From positions 434,001 to 498,000 of the forward strand of contig NZ_VTRU01000001.1 of assembly GCF_008274625.1 (NCBI RefSeq): DNA of 64,000 bases, written 5' to 3'. This stretch comes from Chryseobacterium panacisoli. GTDB lineage: Bacteria; Bacteroidota; Bacteroidia; Flavobacteriales; Weeksellaceae. The translations under genes were made by a program, and so were the position numbers. The notes under the pieces were generated by a model, which was not told where the DNA came from, ran no database searches, and saw only the letters and a list, made by a program, of their open reading frames with translations. Shown piece by piece: positions 62,928 to 64,000 of this stretch (position 1 is the first letter of the stretch; every line of letters starts with the position of its first letter).

Positions 62928-63848
62928 TTATCTGATGATCACTTTTTCTGTAAAATTCCTTTCTTCAGTTTTGATATGAACCATATATAGACCTGCAGGC
63001 AGCCCTTTTACATCGATTTTGTTACTGTTTGTTTTAGATTTTATCAGCTTTCCTGACTCATCATAGATCTCAATACTTTTAACCGTACCGGGAGAATTAA
63101 TCTGTATAAAATCAATTGCAGGATTAGGGTAAACAGATACTTCTTCAGCAGTAATCTTTGTATCCTTAATCCCCAATACCAATAGTTCACTATTTATTTT
63201 AATCTGATCAACATAAGCTGATCCCGACGCATTATTATGAACAAAACGCAGCTGATCTATATTCACTGAACTTGCGGCTGTGCCTGTATAAATAAGAACA
63301 TTATTAAGGTAATATCTGACATCTGCGGCAGTTCCTACAACTTTCACTCTATACCAGATATTGGGCTGCCATGCTGAAGGTATGGAAATCAAATCCTGTG
63401 TACCTGATACGGTATTCAGAATTTTGAGCAATCCGGTTTTATCAAAATCCAATCGCACAATCACCTGATCATCAACATTATTTACTCCCTGAAAACCAAA
63501 ATCGGAGCCATTGAGCTGCGACATATTGATATCAAATGATACGGAGAAATTATTGTAAGCAAGCGGGGCCGGCAGGTTATAAAAACCTCCGATAATAGGA
63601 TCAGACTGGGTTCCATAGGTTGTTTCTTTAACAATTTTGAGAGAACTGCTTCCGTCGCTGGCTTTATCTACGCTGATCGTCTGATAGGCTACGTTTGCTG
63701 GAACTCCTCCTGTGGGAGTACTGATCCATCCCGCCTGGCCATGGATATTTCCGGCGTTGAATCCTTCATTAAATTCAAAGGACACAGTCTGTTGTGCAAA
63801 AATGCATACCGATAATAGTAAAATTGCAATTGAGTAGTATTTTTTCAT
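62928..63848 (-). CDS. T9SS type A cargo protein, paralogue of the preceding one
   Basis: A 306-residue protein with the same plan: signal (MKKYYSIAILLLSVCIFAQ), jelly-roll domain with QAGWISTP, IWYRVKVVGT and GSAYVDQIKINS, and a type A sorting tail (VSVYPNPAIDFIQINSPG to NFTEKVIIR). Side by side the two proteins match along the whole length, with different surface loops. Probably an old tandem duplication. Exported by the type IX system; ligand unknown. Confidence 0.88.
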   Translation of the reverse strand: MKKYYSIAILLLSVCIFAQQTVSFEFNEGFNAGNIHGQAGWISTPTGGVPANVAYQTISVDKASDGSSSLKIVKETTYGTQSDPIIGGFYNLPAPLAYNNFSVSFDINMSQLNGSDFGFQGVNNVDDQVIVRLDFDKTGLLKILNTVSGTQDLISIPSAWQPNIWYRVKVVGTAADVRYYLNNVLIYTGTAASSVNIDQLRFVHNNASGSAYVDQIKINSELLVLGIKDTKITAEEVSVYPNPAIDFIQINSPGTVKSIEIYDESGKLIKSKTNSNKIDVKGLPAGLYMVHIKTEERNFTEKVIIR

Positions 63849-64000
63849 AGAAAATCAAGTTTTGTATTAAAAATATAAACTTTCCACGAATGGTGAAATA
63901 ACTTACTGCAAATAAAAAATAACACTTTTATACTCAGTGAATTTAATTTTCAAATCTATTAAAAACGTCTTCCCATACAGGCAAAACAGTTCAATTCAGA

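Overview
The window looks like about 64 kb of a Chryseobacterium-type chromosome (Flavobacteriia, Weeksellaceae). The evidence is the low GC content, promoters of the Bacteroidetes type (TTG, about 19-20 nt, TAnnTTTG), little Shine-Dalgarno signal, atpD-atpC as a two-gene unit with a very short epsilon subunit, gliding/T9SS-type C-terminal sorting domains, a mevalonate-pathway kinase, menaquinone genes, and gyrase, UvrA and KdsB proteins of Bacteroidetes character. I see no rRNA, tRNA, CRISPR array, insertion sequence or phage. One RNA gene, the small SRP RNA, is clear. Most genes lie on the minus strand and are ordinary housekeeping genes.

Layout. 0-5.3 kb: a Crp/Fnr regulator, a beta-helix-like protein, a B12-type radical SAM protein and a secreted unknown. 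5.3-7.3 kb: atpD-atpC. 7.4-9.4 kb: ribF overlapping an acyltransferase-3 gene. 9.4-20.6 kb: lipoproteins, a YjbR-like protein, a Rossmann reductase, a VOC protein, a lipoprotein glutathione peroxidase, kdsB, a PAP2 phosphatase, an aminotransferase, a phosphosugar mutase and a DUF2807 protein. 20.7-26 kb: a GT2 glycosyltransferase, a DUF4199 protein, the SRP RNA and a menB-menA-SRPBCC-MBL run. 26-37 kb: TPR protein with gyrA, several small genes including an unlisted 44-aa double-glycine leader peptide, and uvrA. 37-39.5 kb: an isolated pair of type VI secretion baseplate genes (tssE, tssF). 39.6-48 kb: an APC permease, a DUF4920 protein, an M14 peptidase, a 0.97-kb non-coding region full of TTACATTTGTAA-like sites before an XRE regulator, proline dehydrogenase, and a UbiA/mevalonate-kinase pair. 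48-64 kb: a T9SS metalloprotease, two MFS transporters, a thiolase, an ECF sigma/anti-sigma/outer-membrane operon, a bifunctional-nuclease-family protein, etfB-etfA, an SDR and two paralogous T9SS cargo proteins.

Connections. Respiratory energy metabolism is well represented: ATP synthase catalytic subunits, menaquinone synthesis, ETF, proline dehydrogenase and thiolase. Envelope biogenesis is represented by KdsB, GT2, PAP2, the acyltransferase, many lipoproteins and T9SS cargo. The intergenic DNA holds several families of dispersed palindromic repeats, which are among the more unusual contents. The observations most worth following up are the double-glycine Cys-rich peptide (32411-32545), the promoter-overlapping palindrome cluster before the XRE gene (about 43.0-43.95 kb), the split tssE-tssF pair, and the three-copy REP-like doublets with compensatory changes.
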